Assembly: GCA_001263235.1 (NCBI GenBank)
Contig: LGRD01000012.1
Location: 1 to 64,000 of the forward strand
Origin: Methylibium sp. NZG
GTDB lineage: Bacteria > Pseudomonadota > Gammaproteobacteria > Burkholderiales > Burkholderiaceae_C
DNA length: 64,000 bases
Reading direction: 5' to 3'
Shown here: positions 1 to 8,980 of the stretch, one piece after another
Layout: each line of letters opens with the position of its first letter
Numbering within the stretch: position 1 is the first letter of the stretch
Made by a program: the position numbers and the translations under genes
Notes under the pieces: generated by a model
What the model saw: only the letters and a program-made list of their open reading frames with translations
What the model was told of the DNA's origin: nothing
The model's database searches: none

Positions 1-86
1 CGGCTCGTCATCTGCGCAGCGTGCAACGCCAGCCCGAGCGGATTCGAAAGTACTTCGAGCATGATCCGGTTCGCTATGCGGCTTGA
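1..86 (+). CDS. Possible C-terminal tail of an unidentified upstream gene (partial)
   Basis: From base 3 an open frame runs to a TGA at 84-86 and gives 27 residues ending in DPVRYAA. The piece is rich in Arg, Gln and charged residues, which fits a soluble C-terminal helix. The window edge removes the rest, so no family can be named. It lies on the same strand just upstream of hpaG1, so it could be a regulator or another pathway gene, but nothing in the sequence decides this. Confidence 0.3.
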   Translation, partial: ARHLRSVQRQPERIRKYFEHDPVRYAA

Positions 87-122
87 TTCAAGTTCATCAA
101 TGCCGGATCAATAATCGTGCCC

Positions 123-839
123 ATGACGCTCAATCCCTTTGCTCCGCTGACGCTCGACCTGCAGGGCGCGCCGGGTGCCAGCCGCCGTGTCGTCGTCGGC
201 ACTGTGTACAGCACGCTGCTGAACCACCGCGACGCGCTGGCAGCGCTGGGCGATGCAGTGAACCAGCCGCCGTACAAGGCGCCGCCGAGAGCGCCTGTGC
301 TCGGCATCAAGCCGCGCAACACGTTCAACACCGACGGCGGCGCCATCGTGGTGCCGCGCGGCGTGGAGGCGTTGGAGATGGGCGCGTCGCTGGGCATCGT
401 GATCGGCCGCACCGCCTGCCGCGTGACGGAGGCCGACGCGCTCTCGGTCGTCGCCGGCTACACGGTGTGCAACGACGTGAGCGTGCCGCATGCCTCGCAC
501 TACCGGCCGGCACTGCGCTTCAAGTGCCGCGACGGTTTCATGCCCATCGGGCCGGCCGTCGTCAGCGCCCACCGGGTTTTACAGCCCGACGCGCTGAGCA
601 TCACGGTCAGCCTGGACGGCACCGTGGTGCAGCGTGCCAGCACCGGGGGGATGCACCGGCCGGTGGCGGCGCTGATGGCTGCCGTCACCGACTTCATGAC
701 GCTGTCGCCCGGCGATGTGCTGATGCTCGGCGTGCCCGGTGGCGCCCCGCTGGCGCGCGCGGGCCAGCGCGTGAGCATCACGATCGACGGCGTCGGCACT
801 TTGAGCAACACGCTCATCGCCGAGGAGACCGTGGCATGA
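123..839 (+). CDS. hpaG1: HpaG1: homoprotocatechuate-pathway isomerase/decarboxylase, N-terminal-type subunit
   Basis: Fumarylacetoacetate-hydrolase-fold protein of 238 aa, matching the first half of E. coli HpaG/HpcE (YKAPP, then a IKPRNT-type segment). In the pathway, OPET is decarboxylated to 2-hydroxyhepta-2,4-diene-1,7-dioate and this is isomerised to 2-oxohept-3-ene-1,7-dioate. The acidic E-x-E metal-site motif of the family is degenerate here (EMGASLGIVIG), as in the N-terminal half of E. coli HpaG, so the partner HpaG2 probably carries the canonical metal site. An ATG at 123 is chosen; a GTG two codons earlier (117) is equally possible because neither has a clear Shine-Dalgarno. The stop overlaps the hpaG2 start (ATGA), suggesting translational coupling. 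Confidence 0.85.
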   Translation: MTLNPFAPLTLDLQGAPGASRRVVVGTVYSTLLNHRDALAALGDAVNQPPYKAPPRAPVLGIKPRNTFNTDGGAIVVPRGVEALEMGASLGIVIGRTACRVTEADALSVVAGYTVCNDVSVPHASHYRPALRFKCRDGFMPIGPAVVSAHRVLQPDALSITVSLDGTVVQRASTGGMHRPVAALMAAVTDFMTLSPGDVLMLGVPGGAPLARAGQRVSITIDGVGTLSNTLIAEETVA

Positions 840-1603
840 AGCACGCTCGCGTTGCGTACGCAGGCGCCGTCCACCCAGCGGCCGCGCACCCCGCCGGCCT
901 GCGCCTGGCCGACGGCCGCGTGCTCGCCGAAGACGCGGTGGTGTGGCAGCCACCGTTCGAGGTGGGCACGATCATCGCGCTGGGCATCAACTACGCCGAC
1001 CACGCGAAAGAACTCGCCAAGGAACTGACCATCGGCGCAAAGGACGAACCGCTCGCCTTCCTGAAAGCCCCGAACACGCTGATCGGCCACCGCGGCCAGA
1101 CGCGCCGGCCGGCGGATGCGACCTTCATGCACTACGAGTGCGAGCTCGCCGTGGTGATCGGCAGCGTTGCAAAGAACGTCAAGCGTGCCGATGCGATGCA
1201 GCATGTGGCCGGCTACACCGTGGCCAACGACTACGCGATCCGCGACTACCTGGAGAACTGGTACCGCCCCAACCTGCGCGTGAAGAACCGCGACGGCTGC
1301 ACCGCGATCGGCCCGTGGCTCGTGGACGCCGCCGACGTGCCCGACCCGCATGCGCTGGCGCTGCGCACCTTCGTCAACGGCCGGCTCACGCAAAGCGGCA
1401 ACACGCGCGACCTGGTCAACGACATCCCTGCGCTGATCGAATACCTGAGCGGCTTCATGACGCTCGCCCCCGGCGACGTGATCCTGACCGGCACACCCGA
1501 GGGCGTGGTGAACGTGATGCCCGGCGACGAGGTGGTGACCGAGATCGACGGTGTCGGCCGGCTGGTCAACACCATCGTGGGCGACGAACTGTCCGGCCGC
1601 TGA
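836..1603 (+). CDS. hpaG2: HpaG2: homoprotocatechuate-pathway isomerase/decarboxylase, C-terminal-type subunit
   Basis: FAH-family protein of 255 aa matching the second half of E. coli HpaG. The segment ALGINYADHAKEL, the metal-site motif HYECELAVVIG and GYTVANDYAIRDYLENWYRP are all present, so the metal-binding carboxylates of the family are intact. It acts in the cytoplasm with HpaG1 on the ring-cleavage product of homoprotocatechuate. In enterobacteria the two halves are one polypeptide of about 430 aa; here they are separate genes joined by a 4-bp ATGA overlap. The hpaE start follows 17 bases after the stop. Confidence 0.9.
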   Translation: MKHARVAYAGAVHPAAAHPAGLRLADGRVLAEDAVVWQPPFEVGTIIALGINYADHAKELAKELTIGAKDEPLAFLKAPNTLIGHRGQTRRPADATFMHYECELAVVIGSVAKNVKRADAMQHVAGYTVANDYAIRDYLENWYRPNLRVKNRDGCTAIGPWLVDAADVPDPHALALRTFVNGRLTQSGNTRDLVNDIPALIEYLSGFMTLAPGDVILTGTPEGVVNVMPGDEVVTEIDGVGRLVNTIVGDELSGR

Positions 1604-1620
1604 ATCCGAGGAAGGACACC

Positions 1621-3078
1621 ATGCGAATCCACCACCTGATCGACGGCAAGCAAGTCGAAAGCCGTCACTACTTCGAGACCGTGAACCCCGCCACGCAAGA
1701 GGTGCTGGCCGAAGTCGCCAGTGGTGGGGCCGACGAAGTCAACGCGGCAGTTGCCGCCGCGAAGGCCGCCTTCCCGAAATGGGCCGCCATGCCGGCTGCC
1801 GAGCGGGCGAAGATGATGGTGAAGCTCGGTGACATGATCGCCAGGCACGTTCCCGAGATCGCTGCGATCGAGACCCGCGACACCGGGCAGACGATCTCGC
1901 AGACCGGCAAGCAACTCATCCCGCGCGCGGCCGACAACTTCTACTACTTCGCCGAGATGTGCACCCGCGTCGACGGCCACACCTACCCGACGCCGACGCA
2001 CCTGAACTACACGCTGTTCCACCCGGTCGGCGTGTGCGCGCTCATCAGCCCGTGGAACGTGCCCTTCATGACCGGCACCTGGAAGATCGCGCCGTGCCTG
2101 GCCTTCGGCAACACGGCCGTGCTGAAGATGAGCGAGTTGTCGCCAATGAGCATTGCACGCTTCGGCGAACTGGCGCTTGAGGCCGGCCTGCCCAAGGGCG
2201 TGCTCAACATTGTGCACGGCTACGGCAAAGAGGCTGGCGAGCCGCTGTGCAGCCACCCCGACGTGCGCGCAATCTCGTTCACCGGCTCCACCGCCACCGG
2301 CCAGCGCATCGTGAAGAACGCTGGCCTGAAGAAGTTCAGCATGGAACTCGGTGGCAAGAGCCCGTTCGTCGTCTTCGAAGACGCCGACCTCGACCGCGCG
2401 CTCGACGCGGCGCTGTTCATGGTCTTCTCCAACAACGGCGAACGCTGCACTGCGGGCTCGCGCATCCTGGTGCAGCAAAGCGTCTACGCTGACTTCTGCA
2501 AGCGCTTTGCCGAGCGTGCGGGCCGCATCACGGTGGGCGACCCGCTGAGCGACAACACGCTCATCGGCCCGATGATCAGCCCGGCGCATCTGGCCAAGGT
2601 GCGCAGCTACATCGAACTCGGCTCGCAGGAAGGCGCGACGTTGCTGGCTGGCGGACTCGACGAGCCGGAGCTGCCTGCCCCTTTTCGCAAAGGCAACTTC
2701 GTGCGCCCGACCGTGTTCGCCGACGTGAAGAACACGATGCGCATCGCGCAGGAAGAGATCTTCGGCCCGGTGGCCTGCTTGATTTCGTTCGCCGACGAAG
2801 CCGACGCGATCGCACAAGCCAACGACATCCCATACGGCCTGTCCAGCTACGTGTGGAGCGAGAACCTGGGCCGCGCGCACCGCGTGGCCGCGGCCATCGA
2901 AGCCGGCATGTGCTTCGTCAACAGCCAGAACGTGCGCGACCTGCGCCAGCCGTTCGGCGGCACCAAGGCGTCGGGGACAGGGCGCGAAGGCGGGACGTGG
3001 AGCTACGAGGTGTTTCTGGAGCCGAAGAATGTGTGCGTGTCGCTGGGGTCGCATCACATTCCGCATTGGGGGGTTTGA
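1621..3078 (+). CDS. hpaE: HpaE: 5-carboxymethyl-2-hydroxymuconate semialdehyde dehydrogenase
   Basis: NAD-dependent aldehyde dehydrogenase of 485 aa, the usual length. It oxidises 5-carboxymethyl-2-hydroxymuconic semialdehyde, the ring-opening product of HpaD. The general-base Glu242 lies in MELGGKSP and the nucleophile Cys276 in NNGERCTAGSR. The NAD-site segment SFTGSTATGQ and the C-terminal QPFGGTKASGTGREGG are present. The start is fixed by GAGGAAGG 5 bases upstream of the ATG. It belongs to the hpaG1-G2-E run; a 728-bp non-coding repeat array then separates it from hpaD. Confidence 0.93.
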   Translation: MRIHHLIDGKQVESRHYFETVNPATQEVLAEVASGGADEVNAAVAAAKAAFPKWAAMPAAERAKMMVKLGDMIARHVPEIAAIETRDTGQTISQTGKQLIPRAADNFYYFAEMCTRVDGHTYPTPTHLNYTLFHPVGVCALISPWNVPFMTGTWKIAPCLAFGNTAVLKMSELSPMSIARFGELALEAGLPKGVLNIVHGYGKEAGEPLCSHPDVRAISFTGSTATGQRIVKNAGLKKFSMELGGKSPFVVFEDADLDRALDAALFMVFSNNGERCTAGSRILVQQSVYADFCKRFAERAGRITVGDPLSDNTLIGPMISPAHLAKVRSYIELGSQEGATLLAGGLDEPELPAPFRKGNFVRPTVFADVKNTMRIAQEEIFGPVACLISFADEADAIAQANDIPYGLSSYVWSENLGRAHRVAAAIEAGMCFVNSQNVRDLRQPFGGTKASGTGREGGTWSYEVFLEPKNVCVSLGSHHIPHWGV

Positions 3079-3806
3079 GGGTGGCTTGGTCGTGGGTTGG
3101 TGGTGAGCGGGGGCGCAGTCGGTCGAGCGGCAAAGGCGCGTCCGGACAGGCCGGAGGGCTTCACTTCGGCGGTCGGCTGGGTACAGCCGACTCCCTTGCG
3201 GTGCTCGGTCTCGCGGCCCCGTCGCCCAACTCACTTCGCTCCCTTCGGTCCGCTACGTTCAAACAGTCGGCGACAAGTCAGTTCACGAAGCGCGCTACGC
3301 GCGCGGGCCGCAAGCCCTGCGCTCCTCAGCGCCGAACAGGCGCCCTCCGCCCTGCCCGAACGCGCCTTTGCTGCAACGTCGGGTTCTCTTTGATACGAAG
3401 AACAGAAACCGTTCAGCTCGCGGCGGGCGGAATTCGGCGGGGGCGATTTGTGGGTCGGCGAGGAGGTGAGCCCGGACACAAACAGTCCAGTGGGCTGTTT
3501 GTGCCTGGCGAACGGCCGGGCCACGAGGCCCGGCGCGGCCTGCAAGGCCAGGGCTTGCGGCCCCGTGCGCAGCGCGTTCGTGAACTGACTTGTCGCCGAC
3601 TGTTTGAACGTAGCGAGCCGAAGGTGAGCGGAGTGAGTTTCGGCGACGGGCCGCGAGACCGAGCCCCGCAGCGCAGTCGGCTGTACTCAGCCGACCGACC
3701 CAGCATGAGCCCCCGCCGAATGCCGCCCGACGCGAGCCGCTCAGCCGCTGACGAGAAGCACTGACCACCCAACCCCAGGCGGCAGCAACAAGGAACTCTC
3801 CTGACC
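3079..3806. repeat. Intergenic array of nested, interleaved inverted repeats between hpaE and hpaD
   Basis: No protein gene is credible here. Three inverted-repeat modules can be aligned by eye. Module 1: 3130-3159 against 3340-3369 (30 bp, a few mismatches). Module 2: about 3171-3320 against 3550-3696, with a perfect 35-bp core at 3255-3289 and 3577-3611. Module 3: 3416-3445 against 3709-3737. A small perfect 9-bp hairpin (CACAAACAG / CTGTTTGTG) lies near 3477-3503. The arms interleave, so the modules cannot all pair at once. This looks like dispersed palindromic repeat units that landed on one another, not one simple stem. A transcript could still form a long duplex from module 2. Whether it ends or attenuates hpa transcription is unknown. 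Confidence 0.8.
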
Positions 3807-4715
3807 ATGGGAAAACTCGCCCTCGCCGCCAAGATCACCCACGTCCCGTCGATGTACCTGAGCGAGCTGGACGGCCCGCAGAAAGGCACGCGGCAATCTG
3901 CGATCGATGGTCACATCGAAATCGGAAGGCGCTGCCGAGAACTCGGCGTCGACACCATCGTCGTGTTCGACACGCACTGGCTCGTCAACGCCAGCTACCA
4001 CATCAACTGCGCGCCTCACTTCAAGGGGCTGTACACCAGCAACGAGTTGCCGCACTTCATCAGCAACATGGCGTACGAGTACCCGGGCAACCCGGCGCTC
4101 GGCCAACTGCTCGGCAAGGTGTGCAACGAGCACGGCGTGGAAACGCTGGCGCACGACGCCACCACTTTGCCGATGGAGTACGGCACCCTGGTGCCGATGC
4201 GCTACATGAACGCCGACCAGCACTTCAAGGTGATCTCGGTGTCGGCGCTGTGCATGGTGCACTACCTGGCCGACAGCGCACGTCTGGGCTGGGCGATGCG
4301 ACAGGCGATCGAGCAGCAGTACGACGGCACCGTCGCGTTCTTCGCCAGCGGCAGCTTGAGCCACCGCTTTGCGCAGAACGGCCAGGCGCCGCAGTACGCC
4401 AACAAGATGTGGAGCCCGTTCCTCGAACAGCTCGACCACCACGTGGTCGGCATCTGGCAGCGCGGCGAGTGGGCCACGTTCTGCGAGATGCTTCCCGAGT
4501 ACGCGGCCAAAGGCCACGGCGAAGGCTTCATGCACGACACCGCGATGCTGTTGGGTGCGCTCGGCTGGCACCACTACAACGGGCAGGCCGAGGTGGTGAC
4601 GCCGTTCTTTCCGAGCTCCGGCACGGGGCAGATCAACGCGGTCTTTCCGGTCACCCCGATGCCGGCAGAATTGAATGACATCGGCGGCGCGCGCGGTGCT
4701 GCCGGCCGCCTTTGA
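3807..4715 (+). CDS. hpaD: HpaD: 3,4-dihydroxyphenylacetate 2,3-dioxygenase
   Basis: Extradiol ring-cleavage dioxygenase of the class III (LigB) family, 302 aa. It opens homoprotocatechuate with O2 and a non-haem Fe(II) to give 5-carboxymethyl-2-hydroxymuconic semialdehyde. The N-terminus GKLALAAKITHVPSMYLSEL, then FDTHWLVNASYHINC and TSNELPHFI, and later ASGSLSHRF and the C-terminal FPSSGTGQ-NAVFP all match E. coli HpaD. The start is preceded by AAGGAA. This is the first gene after the repeat array, so it may need its own promoter if the array blocks read-through. hpaF follows after 16 bases. Confidence 0.93.
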   Translation: MGKLALAAKITHVPSMYLSELDGPQKGTRQSAIDGHIEIGRRCRELGVDTIVVFDTHWLVNASYHINCAPHFKGLYTSNELPHFISNMAYEYPGNPALGQLLGKVCNEHGVETLAHDATTLPMEYGTLVPMRYMNADQHFKVISVSALCMVHYLADSARLGWAMRQAIEQQYDGTVAFFASGSLSHRFAQNGQAPQYANKMWSPFLEQLDHHVVGIWQRGEWATFCEMLPEYAAKGHGEGFMHDTAMLLGALGWHHYNGQAEVVTPFFPSSGTGQINAVFPVTPMPAELNDIGGARGAAGRL

Positions 4716-4731
4716 GCGACGGGGAGATGAC

Positions 4732-5136
4732 ATGCCGCACCTGGTGATCCTCTACACCCCTCAACTCGACGCCGAGACCGACCTGCCCGCGCTGTGCCGC
4801 GCGCTCGCCGACACGATGATCGGCGTGAAGGACGAAAACGCCAAGGCTGTGTTCCCCGTCGGCGGCGTGCGCGTGCTTGCCTACCCCGCCGCGCACTCGG
4901 CAGTGGCCGACTCGCAGCGCGACTGTGCCTTCGTCTACCTGAACCTGCGCATGGCGCGCGGCCGCAGCGACATCGCGAAGAAGAACGCCGGTGACGCGCT
5001 GGCCGCCGCGGTACGCGCGCACTTTGCGCCGGTGCTGGCGCGGCGCCACATCGGCATCACGCTGCAGATCGACGAAGGCGCCGAAGTGTTCGACGCCAAG
5101 CTCGGCAACCTGCATCCGCTGTTCAACAAGGGTTGA
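4732..5136 (+). CDS. hpaF: HpaF: 5-carboxymethyl-2-hydroxymuconate delta-isomerase
   Basis: Small tautomerase-superfamily enzyme of 134 aa. It interconverts 5-carboxymethyl-2-hydroxymuconate and its oxo isomer before HpaG decarboxylation. The mature protein would begin with the catalytic Pro directly after Met (MPHLVILY), as in the family, which supports the ATG at 4732 over an in-frame start at 4675. GGGGAGA lies just upstream. A conserved [15 protein letters not shown] block matches the family. The stop TGA is 5 bases before the hpaH ATG. Confidence 0.87.
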   Translation: MPHLVILYTPQLDAETDLPALCRALADTMIGVKDENAKAVFPVGGVRVLAYPAAHSAVADSQRDCAFVYLNLRMARGRSDIAKKNAGDALAAAVRAHFAPVLARRHIGITLQIDEGAEVFDAKLGNLHPLFNKG

Positions 5137-5141
5137 CCTTC

Positions 5142-5945
5142 ATGCTGCCACTCACGACCATCACCGAACTCGCGCGCGAGCTTTACCAGGCGCGCAAGTC
5201 GCGCACGCCGGTGCGGCACTTCTCCAAGCGCCACCCGCAGATGACGATCGAAGACGGCTACGCCGTGCAGCGCGAGTGGGTGAAGCTCGAACTTGCCGAC
5301 GGCCGCACAGTCAAGGGCCGAAAGATCGGGCTCACCTCGCGCGCGATGCAGATGGCCAGCCAGATCACCGAGCCCGATTTCGCGCCGTTGATGGACGACA
5401 TGTTCTTCGAGCAGGGCAGCGACATCGCCTTCACCCGCTTCATCGCACCGCGCGTTGAGGTCGAACTTGCCTTCATCCTCGGCCGGCCGCTCAAAGGCCC
5501 CGGCGTGACGCTGTTCGATGTGCTCGCCGCCACCGAGTACGTCACCCCCGCCATCGAGATCATCGACGCGCGCATCGAGCAGTTCGACCGTGACACGAAA
5601 GAGATGCGCAAAGTCTTCGACACCATCGCCGACTTTGCCGCCAACGCCGGCATCGTGCTCGGCGGCCGGCCGGTGCGGCCGAACGATGTGGACCTGCGCT
5701 GGGTCGGCGCCATGTTGTACAAGAACGGCGTGATCGAAGAGACGGGTCTCGCCGCCGCGGTGTTGAACCACCCAGCCAACGGCGTGGCCTGGCTGGCCAA
5801 CAAGATCAGCGCGTTCGATGAGCAACTGAATGCCGGCGACGTGGTGCTCGGCGGCTCGTTCACTCGGCCGACCGCCGCGAAGCCGGGCGACACGTTTCAC
5901 GTGGACTATGGCGCGTTGGGTGGCGTCGGCTTCCGCTTCGTTTGA
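5142..5945 (+). CDS. hpaH: HpaH: 2-oxohept-3-ene-1,7-dioate hydratase
   Basis: FAH/MhpD-related hydratase of 267 aa that adds water to 2-oxohept-3-ene-1,7-dioate, giving 4-hydroxy-2-oxoheptane-1,7-dioate, the aldolase substrate. Close similarity to E. coli HpaH is visible along the whole length: [66 protein letters not shown] and GDTFHVDYG. The ATG at 5142 is chosen; a TTG at 5133 overlaps the hpaF stop. The next gene starts 23 bases after the stop. Confidence 0.92.
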   Translation: MLPLTTITELARELYQARKSRTPVRHFSKRHPQMTIEDGYAVQREWVKLELADGRTVKGRKIGLTSRAMQMASQITEPDFAPLMDDMFFEQGSDIAFTRFIAPRVEVELAFILGRPLKGPGVTLFDVLAATEYVTPAIEIIDARIEQFDRDTKEMRKVFDTIADFAANAGIVLGGRPVRPNDVDLRWVGAMLYKNGVIEETGLAAAVLNHPANGVAWLANKISAFDEQLNAGDVVLGGSFTRPTAAKPGDTFHVDYGALGGVGFRFV

Positions 5946-5968
5946 CGGCGTTCACGAAAGAGACTGCG

Positions 5969-6748
5969 ATGAGCCAGGATCATCAGCGCGAGTTCCCGAG
6001 CCCCGACCACTTCAGCCCCGAAGAGTGGGCGGCTCGCGTGCAACTCGCAGCCTGCTACCGCATCTTCAACCACCTGGGTTGGACCGAGCTGATCTACAAC
6101 CACATCTCGCTCCGCGTGCCCGGGCCGCCGGGCACCAAGCACTTCCTGATCAACCCGTTCGGGCTGCACTACAGCGAGGTCACCGCCTCCAACCTGCTGA
6201 AGATCGACCTGCAGGGCCAGATCATCGGCCGCGCCGACTGGCCGTTCAACCCGGCCGGCTTCACGCCGCACGCGACCATCCACGACAGCGTGCCGGGCGC
6301 GCACTGCGTGATGCACACGCACACGACCGCGGGCATGGGCGTGGCGTGCCTGGAAGACGGCTTGTCGTTGAGCAACTTCTACTCGGCGCAGTTGCACGGC
6401 AAGCTGGCTTACCACGACTTCGAGGGCATCACGGTGCATGCGGACGAGGGGCCACGCCTCCTGAACAGCATTGGCGACAAACCGGCCGTGATCCTGCGCA
6501 ACCACGGCCTGCTGGCCTGGGGCGACGGCGTGCCGCGCGCGTTCGCCGTGCTGTGGCTGCTGCAGCGCGCCTGCGAGATTCAGCTCGCCACGCAGGCGAT
6601 GGGCCAGCCGCGCCTGATCTCCGAGGACATCCAGCGCAAGTGCACCGCCGACTCGCTGCAGTTCAACGCGAAGTTCGGCGCCGGGCAGGATGTGTTCGAC
6701 GCGCTCACGCGGCAGATCGACCGTGTGGACCCGAGCTACCGCAGCTGA
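5969..6748 (+). CDS. Class II aldolase/adducin-family protein at the end of the hpa cluster
   Basis: 259-aa protein of the class II aldolase/adducin fold (AraD/FucA relatives, normally Zn-dependent). Probable metal ligands are His116 and His118 (MHTHTTAG) and His179 (LRNHGLLAWG). The catalytic Glu found in fuculose-phosphate aldolase is not at its expected place; this part reads NPAGFTPHATIH, as in the adducin-like subgroup, so aldolase activity cannot be assumed. It stands where hpaI (an unrelated HpcH/HpaI-family aldolase) often lies. Cleavage of 4-hydroxy-2-oxoheptane-1,7-dioate to pyruvate and succinic semialdehyde is therefore an attractive but unproven role. Start ATG at 5969; a TTG at 5942 overlaps hpaH. 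Confidence 0.8.
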   Translation: MSQDHQREFPSPDHFSPEEWAARVQLAACYRIFNHLGWTELIYNHISLRVPGPPGTKHFLINPFGLHYSEVTASNLLKIDLQGQIIGRADWPFNPAGFTPHATIHDSVPGAHCVMHTHTTAGMGVACLEDGLSLSNFYSAQLHGKLAYHDFEGITVHADEGPRLLNSIGDKPAVILRNHGLLAWGDGVPRAFAVLWLLQRACEIQLATQAMGQPRLISEDIQRKCTADSLQFNAKFGAGQDVFDALTRQIDRVDPSYRS

Positions 6749-6781
6749 ACCCGACCCCGAACCCAACGAGAGAAACACCGC

Positions 6782-7921
6782 ATGGCCCTGATCAACTACC
6801 TCACCCAGATCAACATCGAGTTCGGCGCGCGCAAGCTGCTGGCGGCCGAGTGCGAACGCGTCGGCATCAAGAAGCCGCTGATCGTGACCGACGCCGGTGT
6901 GCGTGCGGCCGGCGTGCTGGCGATGCTGCTCGACGCGCTCCCGCCCGACATGCGCGGAGCAATCTACGACGGCACGCCGCCGAACCCGAACGAGGCGGCC
7001 GTGCGTGCCGCCACGGCGGTGTTCAATGAACACGGCTGCGACGGGCTGATCGCAGTGGGTGGCGGCTCGTCGATCGACTGCGCCAAGGGCACGGCCATCG
7101 CCGCGCGCCACGCCGGGCCGCTCAAGACCTACGCCACCATCGAAGGCGGCAGCGCCAAGATCACAAACGCCGCTGTGCCGCTGATCGCCGTGCCCACCAC
7201 CGCCGGCACCGGCAGCGAGGTAGCGCGCGGCGCCATCGTCATCGTCGACGACGGGCGCAAGCTCGGCTTCCACTCCTGGCACCTGATGCCGCGCGCTGCG
7301 ATCTGCGACCCCGAGCTGACGCTGGGCCTGCCGCCGCTGCTGACCGCTGCGACCGGCATGGACGCGCTGGCGCACTGCATGGAGGCCTTCATGGCGCCGG
7401 CGTTCAACCCGCCCGCCGATGGCATCTCGCTCGACGGCCTGGCGCGCGGCTGGGCCCACATCGAACGCGCCACCCGCGACGGGCAGGACCGCGACGCGCG
7501 GCTGCAGATGATGAGCACATCGTTCCAAGGTGCGCTGGCGTTCCAGAAAGGGCTGGGCGCGGTGCACTCGCTCAGCCACTCGCTCGGCGGCGTCAACCCG
7601 AAGCTGCACCACGGCACCTTGAACGCGATGTTCTTGCCCGCGGTGATCCGCTTCAACGCGCAGGCGGACAGCATGGTGAACGAGCGCCGCCTGGCGCGCA
7701 TGGCAACGGCCGTTGGCGTGACCAGCGGCGAGGAACTGCCGGCTGCGATCAAGGCACTGAACCAGCGCCTTGGTTTGCCCACGGGCCTCGCGCAGATGGG
7801 CGTGCAAGCGGAGTGGTTCGACCGCATCATCGAAGGTGCGTTGGCCGACCACTGCCACAAGACCAACCCGCGCGTGGCGAGTGCGGACGACTACCGGGCG
7901 ATGCTGCGCGAGTCGATGTAG
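6782..7921 (+). CDS. Iron-containing alcohol dehydrogenase
   Basis: 379-aa member of the Fe-ADH superfamily. The nucleotide-binding loop [11 protein letters not shown] and the TTAGTGSE motif are present. The four expected metal ligands are visible: Asp and His in [13 protein letters not shown], His in [10 protein letters not shown] and His in [10 protein letters not shown]. Family members reduce or oxidise small aldehydes and alcohols, and include 4-hydroxybutyrate dehydrogenases and maleylacetate reductases. As the last gene of the hpa cluster it might act on succinic semialdehyde, but the substrate is inference. It is convergent with the following minus-strand gene, 81 bases away. Confidence 0.85.
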   Translation: MALINYLTQINIEFGARKLLAAECERVGIKKPLIVTDAGVRAAGVLAMLLDALPPDMRGAIYDGTPPNPNEAAVRAATAVFNEHGCDGLIAVGGGSSIDCAKGTAIAARHAGPLKTYATIEGGSAKITNAAVPLIAVPTTAGTGSEVARGAIVIVDDGRKLGFHSWHLMPRAAICDPELTLGLPPLLTAATGMDALAHCMEAFMAPAFNPPADGISLDGLARGWAHIERATRDGQDRDARLQMMSTSFQGALAFQKGLGAVHSLSHSLGGVNPKLHHGTLNAMFLPAVIRFNAQADSMVNERRLARMATAVGVTSGEELPAAIKALNQRLGLPTGLAQMGVQAEWFDRIIEGALADHCHKTNPRVASADDYRAMLRESM

Positions 7922-8002
7922 ATGCAGCTGATTTGCGCCTCGCGTTCGGTCCGCGTGGAAACCGCATTCATGGCGCAGGGAGCTCGATGGGTCTGCAGTC
8001 GT

Positions 8003-8980
8003 TCAATCCACCTTCACCCCGATCTGCCGGATCAGTGCTCCCCAGCGCTGCACCTCGCGCCGGTTGTGATCGGCAAAGGCCTCGGGCGTGCCGCCGATGA
8101 CGCTGGCGCCGGCTTGCCGCAGTGCGGCGTCCACCTCGGGCTGGCGGATCACCTTGTTCAGCGCCGCGTTCAACCGCTGCACCTGCGCTGCCGGCAGGCC
8201 GGGCGGGCCGTAGATGCCGAACCAGCCGCTGGCCTCGAAGTCGCGCAGCTCGGGCACGCCGCTTTCGCGCACGGTGGGCACACTGGGCAGCACCGGCGAG
8301 CGCTCGGCGGAGGTTAACGCCAACGCCCGCGCGCGGCCGTCGCCCGCCGGCCCGCGCGAGACGACGACGGTGTCGAACATCAGGTGCACACGGCCGGCCA
8401 GGAAGTCGGGCAGCCCTTGCGCCGACGAGCGGTAAGGGATGTGCGCGCTGAAGGTGCGGGTGGTGGCCTTGAAGGCTTCGGCGATGAGGTGCGAGATGGT
8501 GCCGTTGCCGCTGCTCGCGTAGTCCCAGCGGCCGGGCTCGCGACGCAGCAGCGCCACCAGTTCGGCCAGGGTTTGCGCCGGCACGGCCGGGTGCACCATC
8601 ACCACATGCGGCACGCTGCACAACAACGCGATGGGCGTGAAGTCGCGCAGCGGGTCGTACGGTGGGTTGGGATACAGGCTCGGCGCGATGGCATGGTTGC
8701 TGACCGTGCCCCAGGCCAGCGTCAGGCCATCGGGCGCGGCACGCGCCACCTCGGCCGCACCGGTCAGGCCGCCGGCGCCCGGCTTGTTGTCGATGACGAT
8801 GGTCTGGCCGAGTTCACGCTCCAGCGCCTGCACGATGGGCCTGGCGAGAAGGTCGCTGGTGGCGCCAGCCGAGAACGGGATCACGAGGCGGATGCGCGCG
8901 GTGTTTTGGGCACGCAGCGCGGGCACGGTCAACGCCAGCCCGGCAGCGGCCAGGCAAAGCCGGCGGCGCGAACGACGCAT
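8003..8980 (-). CDS. Bug/TctC-family periplasmic substrate-binding protein
   Basis: 325-aa tripartite tricarboxylate transporter receptor-type protein of the Bug family, greatly expanded in Burkholderiales. An Arg-rich signal peptide (MRRSRRRLCLAAAGLALTVP, then ALRAQ) is followed by RLVIPFSAGATSDLLARP and IDNKPGAGGLTGAAEVARA, which are hallmark segments. TctA/TctB membrane genes are not adjacent, as is common for orphan Bug proteins; the ligand is unknown, perhaps an aromatic or dicarboxylic acid. The ATG at 8980 is chosen because the signal peptide begins there; no strong ribosome-binding site is seen. Confidence 0.85.
   Translation of the reverse strand: MRRSRRRLCLAAAGLALTVPALRAQNTARIRLVIPFSAGATSDLLARPIVQALERELGQTIVIDNKPGAGGLTGAAEVARAAPDGLTLAWGTVSNHAIAPSLYPNPPYDPLRDFTPIALLCSVPHVVMVHPAVPAQTLAELVALLRREPGRWDYASSGNGTISHLIAEAFKATTRTFSAHIPYRSSAQGLPDFLAGRVHLMFDTVVVSRGPAGDGRARALALTSAERSPVLPSVPTVRESGVPELRDFEASGWFGIYGPPGLPAAQVQRLNAALNKVIRQPEVDAALRQAGASVIGGTPEAFADHNRREVQRWGALIRQIGVKVD

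Noticed and set aside
3097-3889. Several open frames of 70-300 codons on both strands in the hpaE-hpaD gap
   Set aside because: They follow the inverted-repeat arms, are Arg/Pro/Ser-rich, have no ribosome-binding sites and match no family; high GC keeps frames open by chance.
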